Below are positions 27,318 through 35,228 of a stretch of 64,000 nt of DNA, piece by piece. The stretch comes from Prevotella melaninogenica. Lineage in GTDB: Bacteria > Bacteroidota > Bacteroidia > Bacteroidales > Bacteroidaceae. A model generated the notes under the pieces. That model made no database searches and had not been told where the DNA came from. It was given only the letters and a program-made list of their open reading frames with translations. The stretch is from positions 1,061,501-1,125,500 of the forward strand of contig NZ_CP072348.1 of assembly GCF_018127925.1 (NCBI RefSeq), given 5' to 3'. Position numbers and translations under genes: made by a program. The stretch's first letter is position 1, and each line of letters opens with the position of its first letter.

Positions 27318-30137
27318 ATGTTACAAAACATTAAGAGAGGTATTGCCATGCTATCGGTAGCCTCTGCTATCAATTTAAGTGCGCAAACAACTTACAAGGC
27401 GCGAGTTATTAACCAAGATACAGGTGAGCCTATTATTGGTGCTGTGGTCAAAGGAAATAAAGGTGTAGAGGCAGTAACCAACGAAGACGGTTACTTCTCA
27501 CTGAACACAAATGATGACCAGACACTGCACATCAGCTATATTGGTTTCAAGGAACAGGACATAAAGGCAAAAGCACTAAAAGGACAACCTACTATCAGTC
27601 TTATTCCTGGTATCGACCTTCAGGAGGTACAGGTTACAGCCAGTATCTCCAGTGCACGTAGTCAGAAAGCACTTGGAAGCAAGGTTGACCATGTCGACAT
27701 TGATAATCTGAGTAAGAATGCGCATACAAATTCTCTCAGCGACATGCTTGATGGTAAGATTGGTGGTGTACAGATGTACCAAAGCAATGGTAAAGTTGGT
27801 ATGCCAATCCGTTTTAACATGCGCAGTGGTGCTACAATGAGTATGGAGCGTGACCCAATCATCTATGTTGATGGTGTGAAATACAATAGCTCGCATATCT
27901 CTGACATCAACAGTTCACAAGATGCACTCAGTGCACTCAATGACTTGACCATTGATGATATTGCAACTATCGATGTCATAAAAGGTCCTTCTGCCGCAGC
28001 CAGCTATGGAGCAGAAGCTGCCAATGGTGTTATTGTTATCACAACCAAAAGAGGTAAAAATAACAATCCAGAAAACAGAAAGGCTGACATACAAGTGAAG
28101 ATGTCGTTAGGCGCAGCTACATTGGCAAAAAAGTATGACCAGTTTGTAAATAATGACCCTATCAATAACTTCTTCCAAACTGGCTGGCAGAAAACAATCT
28201 ACACCTCTGTTTCAAAAGCATTCAAAGAGAATCAGAACCTCTTCTTCTCTTACAATATGAATGACATTGCAGGTATAGTACCTGGCAATAAGGACAAACG
28301 ACATAGTGCGAAGATGGCTTATGATCTTCGTTCTGGCCGTTTCTCACTCGGTGCTACAGCTTCCTACATACATGGTAACATCAGTCTTCCACAGACTGCA
28401 ATGGGTAGATATGATGCGATATGGAACTTAATGATTAACCAGACGCCATGGCCATATGTCGACGAGAGTACGTGGCGAGCACAGAGTTGGACCTATGGCA
28501 ACGACCGTTTCATCGGTAACCTTCGTCTTAGCTATATGCTTCCAGCAGATATAAAAATTGAGACTATCATTGGCGCAGACGTAAACCATACAGAAGGAAT
28601 CTATCGTCTACCTTTCGGTTATAAGTTAGGAAATAATGCTGAGGGTGCAAAAAATATAAGCAACCGTAGAAACTCTAACTTTAACTGGGACATAAAAGCT
28701 ACTCGTAAGTTTCATCTTGCAGACAAATGGGACCTTACAGCAACCCTTCTCTCACAGATTGCACGCCAGTACGAAACACTGAATAGTATTTCTGCATCTC
28801 GCTTTAGAAGTGATATCGACAATATCTCAGCAGCAACGGAACGTACAGTAACAGAGTCAAGCTTCGAACAACGCACATGGGGTCTCTATGGTGAGGCTTT
28901 CCTCAACTATGATAACCGTTTCTTTGTCAATGCAGGACTCAGACGTGATGCCTCTAACCTTATCGGTAGTAATGTGGCAAGTATCTATTATCCCTCTTTG
29001 AGTGCATCATACAACCTCAAGAATCAGAAGTTCCGCATTGCCTATGGTGAGAGTGGACGCCTTCCCTACCCTACAGATGCCCGCACATCTTATGTCATGG
29101 ACGGCATCAGTGCTTATGGCCCAATTGTTAAACCTCAGTTCAAAGGTAACCCTGATATCAAACCTGAGCGTATGCGAGAGATTGAATTAGGAACGGATTG
29201 GACTATTCGTAACAGACATACATTGGCACTTACGCTGTATGCACAATACACCTCTGACGCAATCATCTACGATGACCTTCTTTCAAGCAATGGTTGGATA
29301 GGTAGCGTTCCACGTAACGTAGGACGCATCAAGGGTCATGGTATAGAGTTCAGCTACAATGGTAACCTCTGGAAACAGGCTAACCGCCATTCTCTTGACG
29401 TGTATGCAAACCTTAATTATCAGGCAAACAAAGTGACTGATACTGGTGGAAAGGATATCAACAACTATCCTAACGTTGTAAAAGAGGGACAACCTGTCTA
29501 TGCTTTCTATTATCACACCGTTGAGAAGCCAGCCTTCAATGCTGACGGTACATACAACCAGAAAATAGGTGCCATAGAGAGTAATGACTACCAGTATCTT
29601 GGTAAGCCATTCCCATCTGTCAATGGTTCGTTTGGTTTCGACCTAAAACTCTTCAGCCACTTCACCTTCGGGACAAAGTGGAATTACGCTTTGGGTGCAT
29701 CTATCTATAATCAAAGTTTCTATAATGTATCTGGTTTGGGTGACAACTTGAAGAAGCGTAACGACCAGCTGCAGGCTCTTGCAAATGCTACCGTAGGTAC
29801 TGCAGAATATAACCAAATTGCTGAGGAATTGGCACACAGCGCACGCTTCAGAGCTAACTACATCGAGAAAGCTAACTTCTTGCGCTTGTCAACGCTCTAC
29901 TTAGGTTATGATTTATCATCACTCTCTCGCAGATGGACACGCAACGTGGTGAATGGAATGCGTTTCTCTTTCGCTATACAAAATGTATTTGTCCTTACCA
30001 ACTACTCTGGTGCTGACCCACAAGTAGAAGGCAACGGTGGTAATCGTAAGCAGAGAGGTATTGGAAGCTTGTCACGTGACATTACCAATACTCCACACCC
30101 ACGCACTTACACAGCAACTTTAAGTTTCACATTATAA
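27318..30137 (+). CDS. SusC-family TonB-dependent outer membrane transporter
   Basis: A 939-residue outer-membrane transporter that, with its SusD partner, imports glycans or peptides using TonB energy. In order: a signal peptide (MLQNIKRGIAMLSVASAINL, cut near SAQ); a carboxypeptidase-like regulatory domain (about 24-100; GEPIIGAVVKGNKGVEAVTN); a TonB-box-like stretch (LQEVQVTAS); a plug (about 115-250; IIYVDGVKYNSS, TIDVIKGPSAAASYGAEAAN); and a 22-strand barrel to the C-terminal TYTATLSFTL. It has its own promoter and its SusD follows by 15 bases. No enzyme or regulator gene adjoins, so the substrate cannot be predicted. Confidence 0.93.
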   Translation: MLQNIKRGIAMLSVASAINLSAQTTYKARVINQDTGEPIIGAVVKGNKGVEAVTNEDGYFSLNTNDDQTLHISYIGFKEQDIKAKALKGQPTISLIPGIDLQEVQVTASISSARSQKALGSKVDHVDIDNLSKNAHTNSLSDMLDGKIGGVQMYQSNGKVGMPIRFNMRSGATMSMERDPIIYVDGVKYNSSHISDINSSQDALSALNDLTIDDIATIDVIKGPSAAASYGAEAANGVIVITTKRGKNNNPENRKADIQVKMSLGAATLAKKYDQFVNNDPINNFFQTGWQKTIYTSVSKAFKENQNLFFSYNMNDIAGIVPGNKDKRHSAKMAYDLRSGRFSLGATASYIHGNISLPQTAMGRYDAIWNLMINQTPWPYVDESTWRAQSWTYGNDRFIGNLRLSYMLPADIKIETIIGADVNHTEGIYRLPFGYKLGNNAEGAKNISNRRNSNFNWDIKATRKFHLADKWDLTATLLSQIARQYETLNSISASRFRSDIDNISAATERTVTESSFEQRTWGLYGEAFLNYDNRFFVNAGLRRDASNLIGSNVASIYYPSLSASYNLKNQKFRIAYGESGRLPYPTDARTSYVMDGISAYGPIVKPQFKGNPDIKPERMREIELGTDWTIRNRHTLALTLYAQYTSDAIIYDDLLSSNGWIGSVPRNVGRIKGHGIEFSYNGNLWKQANRHSLDVYANLNYQANKVTDTGGKDINNYPNVVKEGQPVYAFYYHTVEKPAFNADGTYNQKIGAIESNDYQYLGKPFPSVNGSFGFDLKLFSHFTFGTKWNYALGASIYNQSFYNVSGLGDNLKKRNDQLQALANATVGTAEYNQIAEELAHSARFRANYIEKANFLRLSTLYLGYDLSSLSRRWTRNVVNGMRFSFAIQNVFVLTNYSGADPQVEGNGGNRKQRGIGSLSRDITNTPHPRTYTATLSFTL

Positions 30138-30152
30138 AAAGAAGACGATAAA

Positions 30153-31439
30153 ATGAAAAAATCAATATATGCCATTCTCGCCCTTTCTGTACTATTCGCA
30201 AGTTGCGATTCATGGGTAGAAAATGCGGAGACACCAAGTAACACACTTACAAGAGACCAACTGAATAAATCAGCAATGGTTGCTAATATTCAAAGCAATA
30301 GTATTACTGATGGTCCGTTGGTAGCCTACGTAAAGACGCTTCAAGGCGATGCCTCTGCTGCAGCCTTCCTCGCTTTGGGTACAACCGTTGACGAATTGAC
30401 CGAAGGAACGATTCCAAATGCACTCCTTTATCGCCAAATAGCGACTGACAACCTCACTCCATCTTCGGGTACTCAGAATGATCTATGGAATAAAATCCAT
30501 AACTATTACGCTCGAAGCATTGAACTAACTGAGATTGCTGGACAGATAACAGGAGCAAATGCTGAGCAGACTGAGATTGTAAAAGCATATGGTAACTACG
30601 TTGGACATCTCCATGCTGGCTATGCTCTACAGTTGCTTGCAGAGTCTTTCTCTACAACTCCAGCAGCAGAAGGTGGATCTGTCATCTTGAATAAGGCTGT
30701 TGTTTCGCACGAGACACTACTAAACCAAGCTAAGGAGCAATACGAAGCTGCTGAGAAAGCTGCAAAGTCTGATGCACTAAAGTCCTTCAAGGGATTTGAC
30801 CAAGACGCAGCTATCCGACAAGTAAAAACCTACGAACTCAAATTAGCTATGCATCGTGGACAATACGCAGACGCTAAGACATTCGTAGAAGGTGCACTGA
30901 AGGATGGTGAGACTGTGGAGGTAATCTATAACAACGATGGTGGTGACAACCCACTTTACAGTGCTATCGGTCCAAACAGCCGTGATGTACAAGTAAGCCC
31001 TTCTCTTGAAGCTGCAAGAACAACTGATGCTGAAAAGAAAGCCTTACCACTGGCTCATGCGAGTGTAGATAAGAAAAATCCTAATCGCTATAACATTTAT
31101 GCGTCAGGGCTAACAAGAAAGGGCTCGATGATTATTTCAAACGATGATGACATCCATCTTATCAAAGCTGAACTCATCGTAAGAGGTATTATGACTGGTG
31201 ATGCAATGACAGAGGTTAATAAGGTTATTGGCAAATATGACACAGCAAGTCAACTATCAACTCCCCCTACCCTCGCTCAAATAGCCGAGTTACGTCGTAT
31301 CTTCCTTGCTTTCCGTGGTGAACGCACAGCAGATATCCGCCGTGGTTTAGAACAAGGTTCTTCCGCGACAACATGGGCAAGCCGTAAAATCAAGTGGCTG
31401 CCAATGCCTGAGAAAGAGTTACAAAGCCAAGGACTATAA
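30153..31439 (+). CDS. SusD-family surface lipoprotein
   Basis: The substrate-binding partner of the SusC at 27318. The 428-residue protein has a lipoprotein signal (MKKSIYAILALSVLFASCDS) with Cys as the lipidated residue. It is shorter than most SusD proteins (about 500-550 residues), but retains the helical core and the C-terminal RRIFLAFRGERTADIRRG segment typical of SusD-like carriers, and ends in a region resembling the family's RRIKWLPMPEKEL. It follows SusC by 15 bases and is followed by a terminator. Confidence 0.85.
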   Translation: MKKSIYAILALSVLFASCDSWVENAETPSNTLTRDQLNKSAMVANIQSNSITDGPLVAYVKTLQGDASAAAFLALGTTVDELTEGTIPNALLYRQIATDNLTPSSGTQNDLWNKIHNYYARSIELTEIAGQITGANAEQTEIVKAYGNYVGHLHAGYALQLLAESFSTTPAAEGGSVILNKAVVSHETLLNQAKEQYEAAEKAAKSDALKSFKGFDQDAAIRQVKTYELKLAMHRGQYADAKTFVEGALKDGETVEVIYNNDGGDNPLYSAIGPNSRDVQVSPSLEAARTTDAEKKALPLAHASVDKKNPNRYNIYASGLTRKGSMIISNDDDIHLIKAELIVRGIMTGDAMTEVNKVIGKYDTASQLSTPPTLAQIAELRRIFLAFRGERTADIRRGLEQGSSATTWASRKIKWLPMPEKELQSQGL

Positions 31440-31469
31440 GGATCTGAAAATCCCACTTCATCCATACAG

Positions 31470-31521
31470 CACCCTTCCATCAAAACCACAATAGGCTTCT
31501 AATGGAAGGGTGTAGTGTTTT
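31470..31521 (+). terminator. Terminator of the first SusC/SusD operon
   Basis: An 11-bp perfect stem, CACCCTTCCAT (31470-31480) and ATGGAAGGGTG (31502-31512), is followed by GTAGTGTTTTTC. Confidence 0.75.
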
Positions 31522-31568
31522 TCGCTAACAAAAGACCATTCGTCTAATACTAAACAAAAGAAGAATAC

Positions 31569-31602
31569 AAAAAAAGGATGTACCTTCATTGTTGGCACAT
31601 CC
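31569..31602 (-). terminator. Terminator of the HU-like gene
   Basis: On the minus strand GGATGTGCC and GGTACATCC pair (plus 31594-31602 and 31576-31584) and a run of seven T follows (plus A run 31569-31575). Confidence 0.75.
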
Positions 31603-31663
31603 TCGTCTATATTCTTTTCTGTAATCTGACACTTCTTCTTTACAAGAGATGATCGAAGAGAGC

Positions 31664-32128
31664 TTATTCAGGGACTGGACCGACACTTTCCTCTTTCTTT
31701 TTCTTCTCTTTCTTTTCCTCCTTCTCTTTCTCATCCTTCCACTCCTCCCAGTAGATAGTTTCAGACACTAGCGAACGAGTAGCAACCTTATTGCTCTGCG
31801 TGCGTGAAGTCTCGGGAATAAAGCGTACACGGATGCCTTTTATCTGCTTTGCCGTCACTTCTTCTGGCTTCGCGATACCCTTATCAGCGTTGATGGTGTA
31901 GTAAAACGTACCCACGCCCTCCAGTTTCACCGTGCGCCCTTCGGCCATAAAGGAAGCCATCACACCGCCAAGATCCTTTAACACAGCATACGTGTCACCA
32001 CGGCTCACCGTTGAAATCAATGCCAAGCGATCTGCCACCTGATCTGTCGTTACAGGTTTTCCAACCGTCACTACCTGTGGATACCACAGGCCTGTAATCT
32101 TTTTCTTTACTTTTTTAAAAAATGCCAT
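31664..32128 (-). CDS. HU-related DNA-binding protein
   Basis: A nucleoid-type DNA-binding protein of the HU-related family common in Bacteroidota. Residues about 1-125 form the HU-like domain (VTTDQVADRLALISTVSRGD, VKLEGVGTFYYTINADKGIA, and IRVRFIPET). The DNA-binding arm of canonical HU is altered. The last 25 residues are almost all Lys and Glu, a charged tail. It lies downstream of a fimbrillin-like lipoprotein and is separated from it by a large hairpin, so it may be transcribed separately. Such genes often occur next to variable surface-protein genes in Prevotella, but the functional link is unknown. Confidence 0.82.
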   Translation of the reverse strand: MAFFKKVKKKITGLWYPQVVTVGKPVTTDQVADRLALISTVSRGDTYAVLKDLGGVMASFMAEGRTVKLEGVGTFYYTINADKGIAKPEEVTAKQIKGIRVRFIPETSRTQSNKVATRSLVSETIYWEEWKDEKEKEEKKEKKKKEESVGPVPE

Positions 32129-32205
32129 AATATTAATACTTTAAAGTTGATAAATATAGTTTGTAAATTATTTTCTTAATTAAGATACTCTCACCCCTAT
32201 TCTCA

Positions 32206-32278
32206 GGCTACCTCGGTATAGGACTAAGGGTATCTCAGTATAGGACCGAGGTACCCTTAGTCCAATACCGAGATAGCC
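32206..32278. repeat. Large inverted repeat with 27-nt arms
   Basis: Arms 32206-32232 (starting GGCTACCTCGG) and 32252-32278 (ending CGAGATAGCC) pair over 27 bases with two mismatches around a 19-base loop. The loop carries CAGTATAGGACCGAGG, a variant of the arm sequence CGGTATAGGACT. The element is between the lipoprotein gene end and the HU-like gene start. Confidence 0.85.
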
Positions 32279-32353
32279 TATTTTATAACACATTGATAAT
32301 CAATATATTACTAAAGCGCATAAATACCCTTATATTTGTAAATATTTTTCGTG

Positions 32354-33931
32354 CTAATTGTCACCGAAATCCGAGAATGGCTGCACTCTGTACCCAAGCT
32401 CGCTACCATTGATTGTCACGGAGACGCTGCTACTGCCGAAAGTTATGTAATATGCTTTGTTACTAGCTGATGGATGGGCACTAGACGACCAGTATTGTCC
32501 AATTCCTCCAACGCCGATTAGCATACCATAGTTATAGAGCCCCAGGGCTGGTAGATAAAAATAATCACCGATATCACTAGCAGAGGGGAGACCAGGATTA
32601 AGAGAACTGATGGTAAAGTATTGATATTGTGTACGTAGATCCACGCTGGCATTGTCAGGAATATGAGTATCTGTGAAGCCACTTATATTTGACTTCTTCT
32701 TGAACCACATTCCACCTTTGTACAGATGACCCATAGTCGTCCATAGTTTGTCTCCATCCCATCGTGGATCGCCTTTTTTGATATACCATACCATTTCATT
32801 GGCATTAGGAACTGAGATACAGGACTGTGTTGCATCAAACCTACCTGAGCCACCTCCTTCGTGATAGTAACGAAAATCACTATTATTCTGGGCATAGTTT
32901 GACGAGCTATTGCCATCGAGTGTTGGCTGACCTACACCTGCGGCTAGATTTCTTGTCCATTCGTAACCAGACCAATATTGCTGCCAAGCATCCCACATGT
33001 AGTAATGATCGCCATCATAATCTTTTATGTCAAGGTTGGCAGTCATATCGTAATAGGTGTTCTTGTCGTAATTGAAAGCACTTAGGGTCTTAGTGATAGT
33101 TCCCTCAACATTGGTGGCAATATCTTTTAAGGTGTATTTTACCGTGAGCGTATGTGTACCTGGTTTGATAAGCACATAAGCACTGTTATCTGTTACGCTG
33201 GCTACTTTCTTTATTGGGAAACCGTTAGGAGAAACGCTACTTCCGGCTGTTGTAACAACAATCTGTTTACCTGTACCTGTACCAGTAAGTTCGCCACTTG
33301 ATGGGTCAAGCGTGTAAGTTCCTGTGATGTTATTGTCGGAAGTTACTTCAACTTTTGTAAGGTAGCAATCATTTAAGGTTGCGTTTGGATTATAAGGCTG
33401 GAGAACAAGGATGGCTGCTTGGTGATCAAGCGCAAAAGAGAATGAACCACCACCTACAGTACCTGTTGCATCTGCTGTTCCGCAGTCGCCTGACACGCCA
33501 AAGTGAGCGGTGCTGTTTGGCTCTGATTGGCTTTGAGCTGCTGGAATTGTTACCTGATCATTGCTACCGTTCTTGCCAGGGTAGTAAACCTTATAGCTGG
33601 CGCTTGCAGTAAATTTACCTGGCACCTTAAACTTGAAAGAAGTAACCTTACCTGTTGGTGAATTGCTACTCTTACGCCATACGTTGTTGTCATCCTTTAC
33701 ATAAATATAGTCACCTGCTTCCCAATAGAAATTACCACTGGTGTAATCCATTGTGGTACGGGTTTTAGCCTCATCACCTGCAACAAAGGTAGTAAGGTTT
33801 TTATCGTTCTCGGTGTCAGTGCCTGTTGTGCCCTGTGCTACATCTTCATTGGCACACGATGCGAATGCCAACGCGAGTCCGCAGAAAGCGGCAAACGATA
33901 ACAGGCGTGTCTTAAATAAATTCTTTTTCAT
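32354..33931 (-). CDS. Fimbrillin-like / FISUMP-type surface lipoprotein
   Basis: An exported 525-residue lipoprotein. It starts with MKKNLFKTRLLSFAAFCGLA and a lipobox ending LAFASC. The N-terminal region (about 50-200) resembles fimbrillin-like Mfa/FimA domains (TRTTMDYTSGNFYWEAGDYI, YVKDDNNVW). The C-terminal region (about 320-525) has the pattern of FISUMP or DUF1566-type domains (YFYLPALGLYNYGMLIGVGG, IGQYWSSSAHPS, and ELGYRVQPF). It is probably a surface-anchored adhesin or fimbrial accessory component. A 69-residue peptide gene lies just upstream on the same strand. Confidence 0.75.
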   Translation of the reverse strand: MKKNLFKTRLLSFAAFCGLALAFASCANEDVAQGTTGTDTENDKNLTTFVAGDEAKTRTTMDYTSGNFYWEAGDYIYVKDDNNVWRKSSNSPTGKVTSFKFKVPGKFTASASYKVYYPGKNGSNDQVTIPAAQSQSEPNSTAHFGVSGDCGTADATGTVGGGSFSFALDHQAAILVLQPYNPNATLNDCYLTKVEVTSDNNITGTYTLDPSSGELTGTGTGKQIVVTTAGSSVSPNGFPIKKVASVTDNSAYVLIKPGTHTLTVKYTLKDIATNVEGTITKTLSAFNYDKNTYYDMTANLDIKDYDGDHYYMWDAWQQYWSGYEWTRNLAAGVGQPTLDGNSSSNYAQNNSDFRYYHEGGGSGRFDATQSCISVPNANEMVWYIKKGDPRWDGDKLWTTMGHLYKGGMWFKKKSNISGFTDTHIPDNASVDLRTQYQYFTISSLNPGLPSASDIGDYFYLPALGLYNYGMLIGVGGIGQYWSSSAHPSASNKAYYITFGSSSVSVTINGSELGYRVQPFSDFGDN

Positions 33932-33986
33932 TGTCTGTCTTTTCTTTTTTTGATTCTGTTTTCTTTTCTGTAAATAACTCTCTTGC

Positions 33987-34196
33987 TTAATCTTCCCATG
34001 GAGAAGAAGTACCCTTGCTACTCTCTTCTAAATCTTCCCATTCTGCTACAGCTTTAGCACTTGATGGACCAGAAGCATGATGTCCAGGATTGTGCTGGCT
34101 AGGGAAAGAGGTAGCCATAAGATTAGTTTCTTCACTCACGTGTGCTATCTGGCACTGTGGCACGAGATAGACTTTTCTTTCTTTTGTTTTCATCAT
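33987..34196 (-). CDS. Small acidic peptide of unknown role, 69 aa
   Basis: A short, intact open frame 55 bases upstream of the fimbrillin-like lipoprotein and on the same strand. It reads MMKTKERKVYLVPQCQIAHV, then SEETNLMATSF, followed by a Pro/His/Gly/Ser stretch and an acidic Trp-containing end (AEWEDLEESSKGTSSPWED). Small genes with an N-terminal YxxP...E...LMA pattern are frequent near surface genes in Prevotella and relatives, and some have been considered precursor peptides. I cannot assign a function. A leader with a TG microsatellite may lie upstream. Confidence 0.55.
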   Translation of the reverse strand: MMKTKERKVYLVPQCQIAHVSEETNLMATSFPSQHNPGHHASGPSSAKAVAEWEDLEESSKGTSSPWED

Positions 34197-34564
34197 CTTT
34201 TTGATTTGATTAAAATAGTTGTTATCTACTCTCTATGTGGCTTTATTGCTCACCTTTTATTATATACATCCTAATAACCCTCTTAACCGCCTGCCTTCTC
34301 CCCCTCTACAGGCAGACAGCACGTTACCACTGCCTGCCCGAGAAATCAACGAGAGAAAACAAACTATTACTAGAGAATTACAAGTATCTTCTACGGTAAA
34401 ATCAATGCGTAAAACGTTCTTATTTTGCCTTTTCAACAGCTCACAAATAGACACGAAAAAGCGAACAAAGAAAACTCCTAGAAGTCCTTTGTTTACAAGG
34501 GTTACGCTACGCTTCGCGCGCGCGTAGACTGGAAGAAAAAATGGATGATTAAACGCTAGTAGCG

Positions 34565-34615
<51 letters not shown>

Positions 34616-34725
34616 GCAAAATATCTGAAACTACCAAATATAAAGCACTAAAAAAGGCAAAGAAACTAAAATTTCTTTGCTGTGCTGAATTGGTCTGATA
34701 TGTCATTGCTAAGTTATTCACGCTG

Positions 34726-34733
34726 CAAAGGTA
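34726..34733 (-). promoter_or_regulatory. -7 promoter element upstream of the microsatellite
   Basis: The minus strand reads TACCTTTG followed by CAGCGTG. A transcript from here would cross the TG repeat and reach the small peptide and lipoprotein genes with a leader of about 520 nt. The -33 region is only T-rich, not TTTG. Confidence 0.5.
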
Positions 34734-34785
34734 AAAAGAAAATATGGAATAAAAGAATAAACAGAGATAAAATAGCCTTCATAAC

Positions 34786-34809
34786 TTAGGGAATTTCAGT
34801 TAATTCCCT
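34786..34809. repeat. 24-bp dispersed sequence with palindromic core, copy 2
   Basis: Identical over 24 bases to 1985-2008, with arms AGGGAATT and AATTCCCT. Here it is in gene-free DNA, about 100 bases past the stop of a possible 29-codon peptide gene on the minus strand. Confidence 0.8.
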
Positions 34810-34911
34810 ACTTACAGCGTACGTTATCAGGCAGAACGCTGTGATGGTTGTCCGTTGAGAGGCTCATGTTTTAAGGCAAGAGGAAACAGAATTATAGAAG
34901 TAAACCACCAA

Positions 34912-35001
34912 CTACAGCACTATAAACAAAAGGCACGGGACTAACAATCCTGCACAATAGGCACCTAACAATAAAAGAATAGTAAATACAATAATACTCA
35001 T
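34912..35001 (-). CDS. Possible 29-aa hydrophobic membrane peptide
   Basis: A short minus-strand open frame that begins MSIIVFTILLLLGAYCAGLL and continues VPCLLFIVL. Nearly all residues are hydrophobic, so it would form one membrane span. A consensus -7 element (TACCTTTG) lies 20 bases before its start, which makes transcription likely with a very short leader. Such peptides can be small membrane-complex subunits or type I toxins; there is no direct evidence for either. No strong ribosome site is seen, but Bacteroidota often lack one. Confidence 0.35.
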   Translation of the reverse strand: MSIIVFTILLLLGAYCAGLLVPCLLFIVL

Positions 35002-35020
35002 TGAGATTTAATCTTGAATG

Positions 35021-35028
35021 CAAAGGTA
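35021..35028 (-). promoter_or_regulatory. -7 promoter element before the possible 29-aa peptide
   Basis: The minus strand reads TACCTTTG followed by CATTC. The start codon of the short hydrophobic frame lies 20 bases downstream. No clear -33 TTTG is visible. Confidence 0.5.
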
Positions 35029-35228
35029 AGCAAATACTCCGAAAGTAGATAGCCTCTTTTAAGAAATTAAGTTGACCTTATCTAAAAACAAAGAAACACC
35101 ATCGACAAATAGAAGCACATTTATCATTCTAAGGATCTAACATTCTCAAACATGCGAGCGCAATTACTGCCCAAAATATGTCTGAACCTCATCTATAATT
35201 ATTAACTTTGCCAAAAAATAAGCAAACG

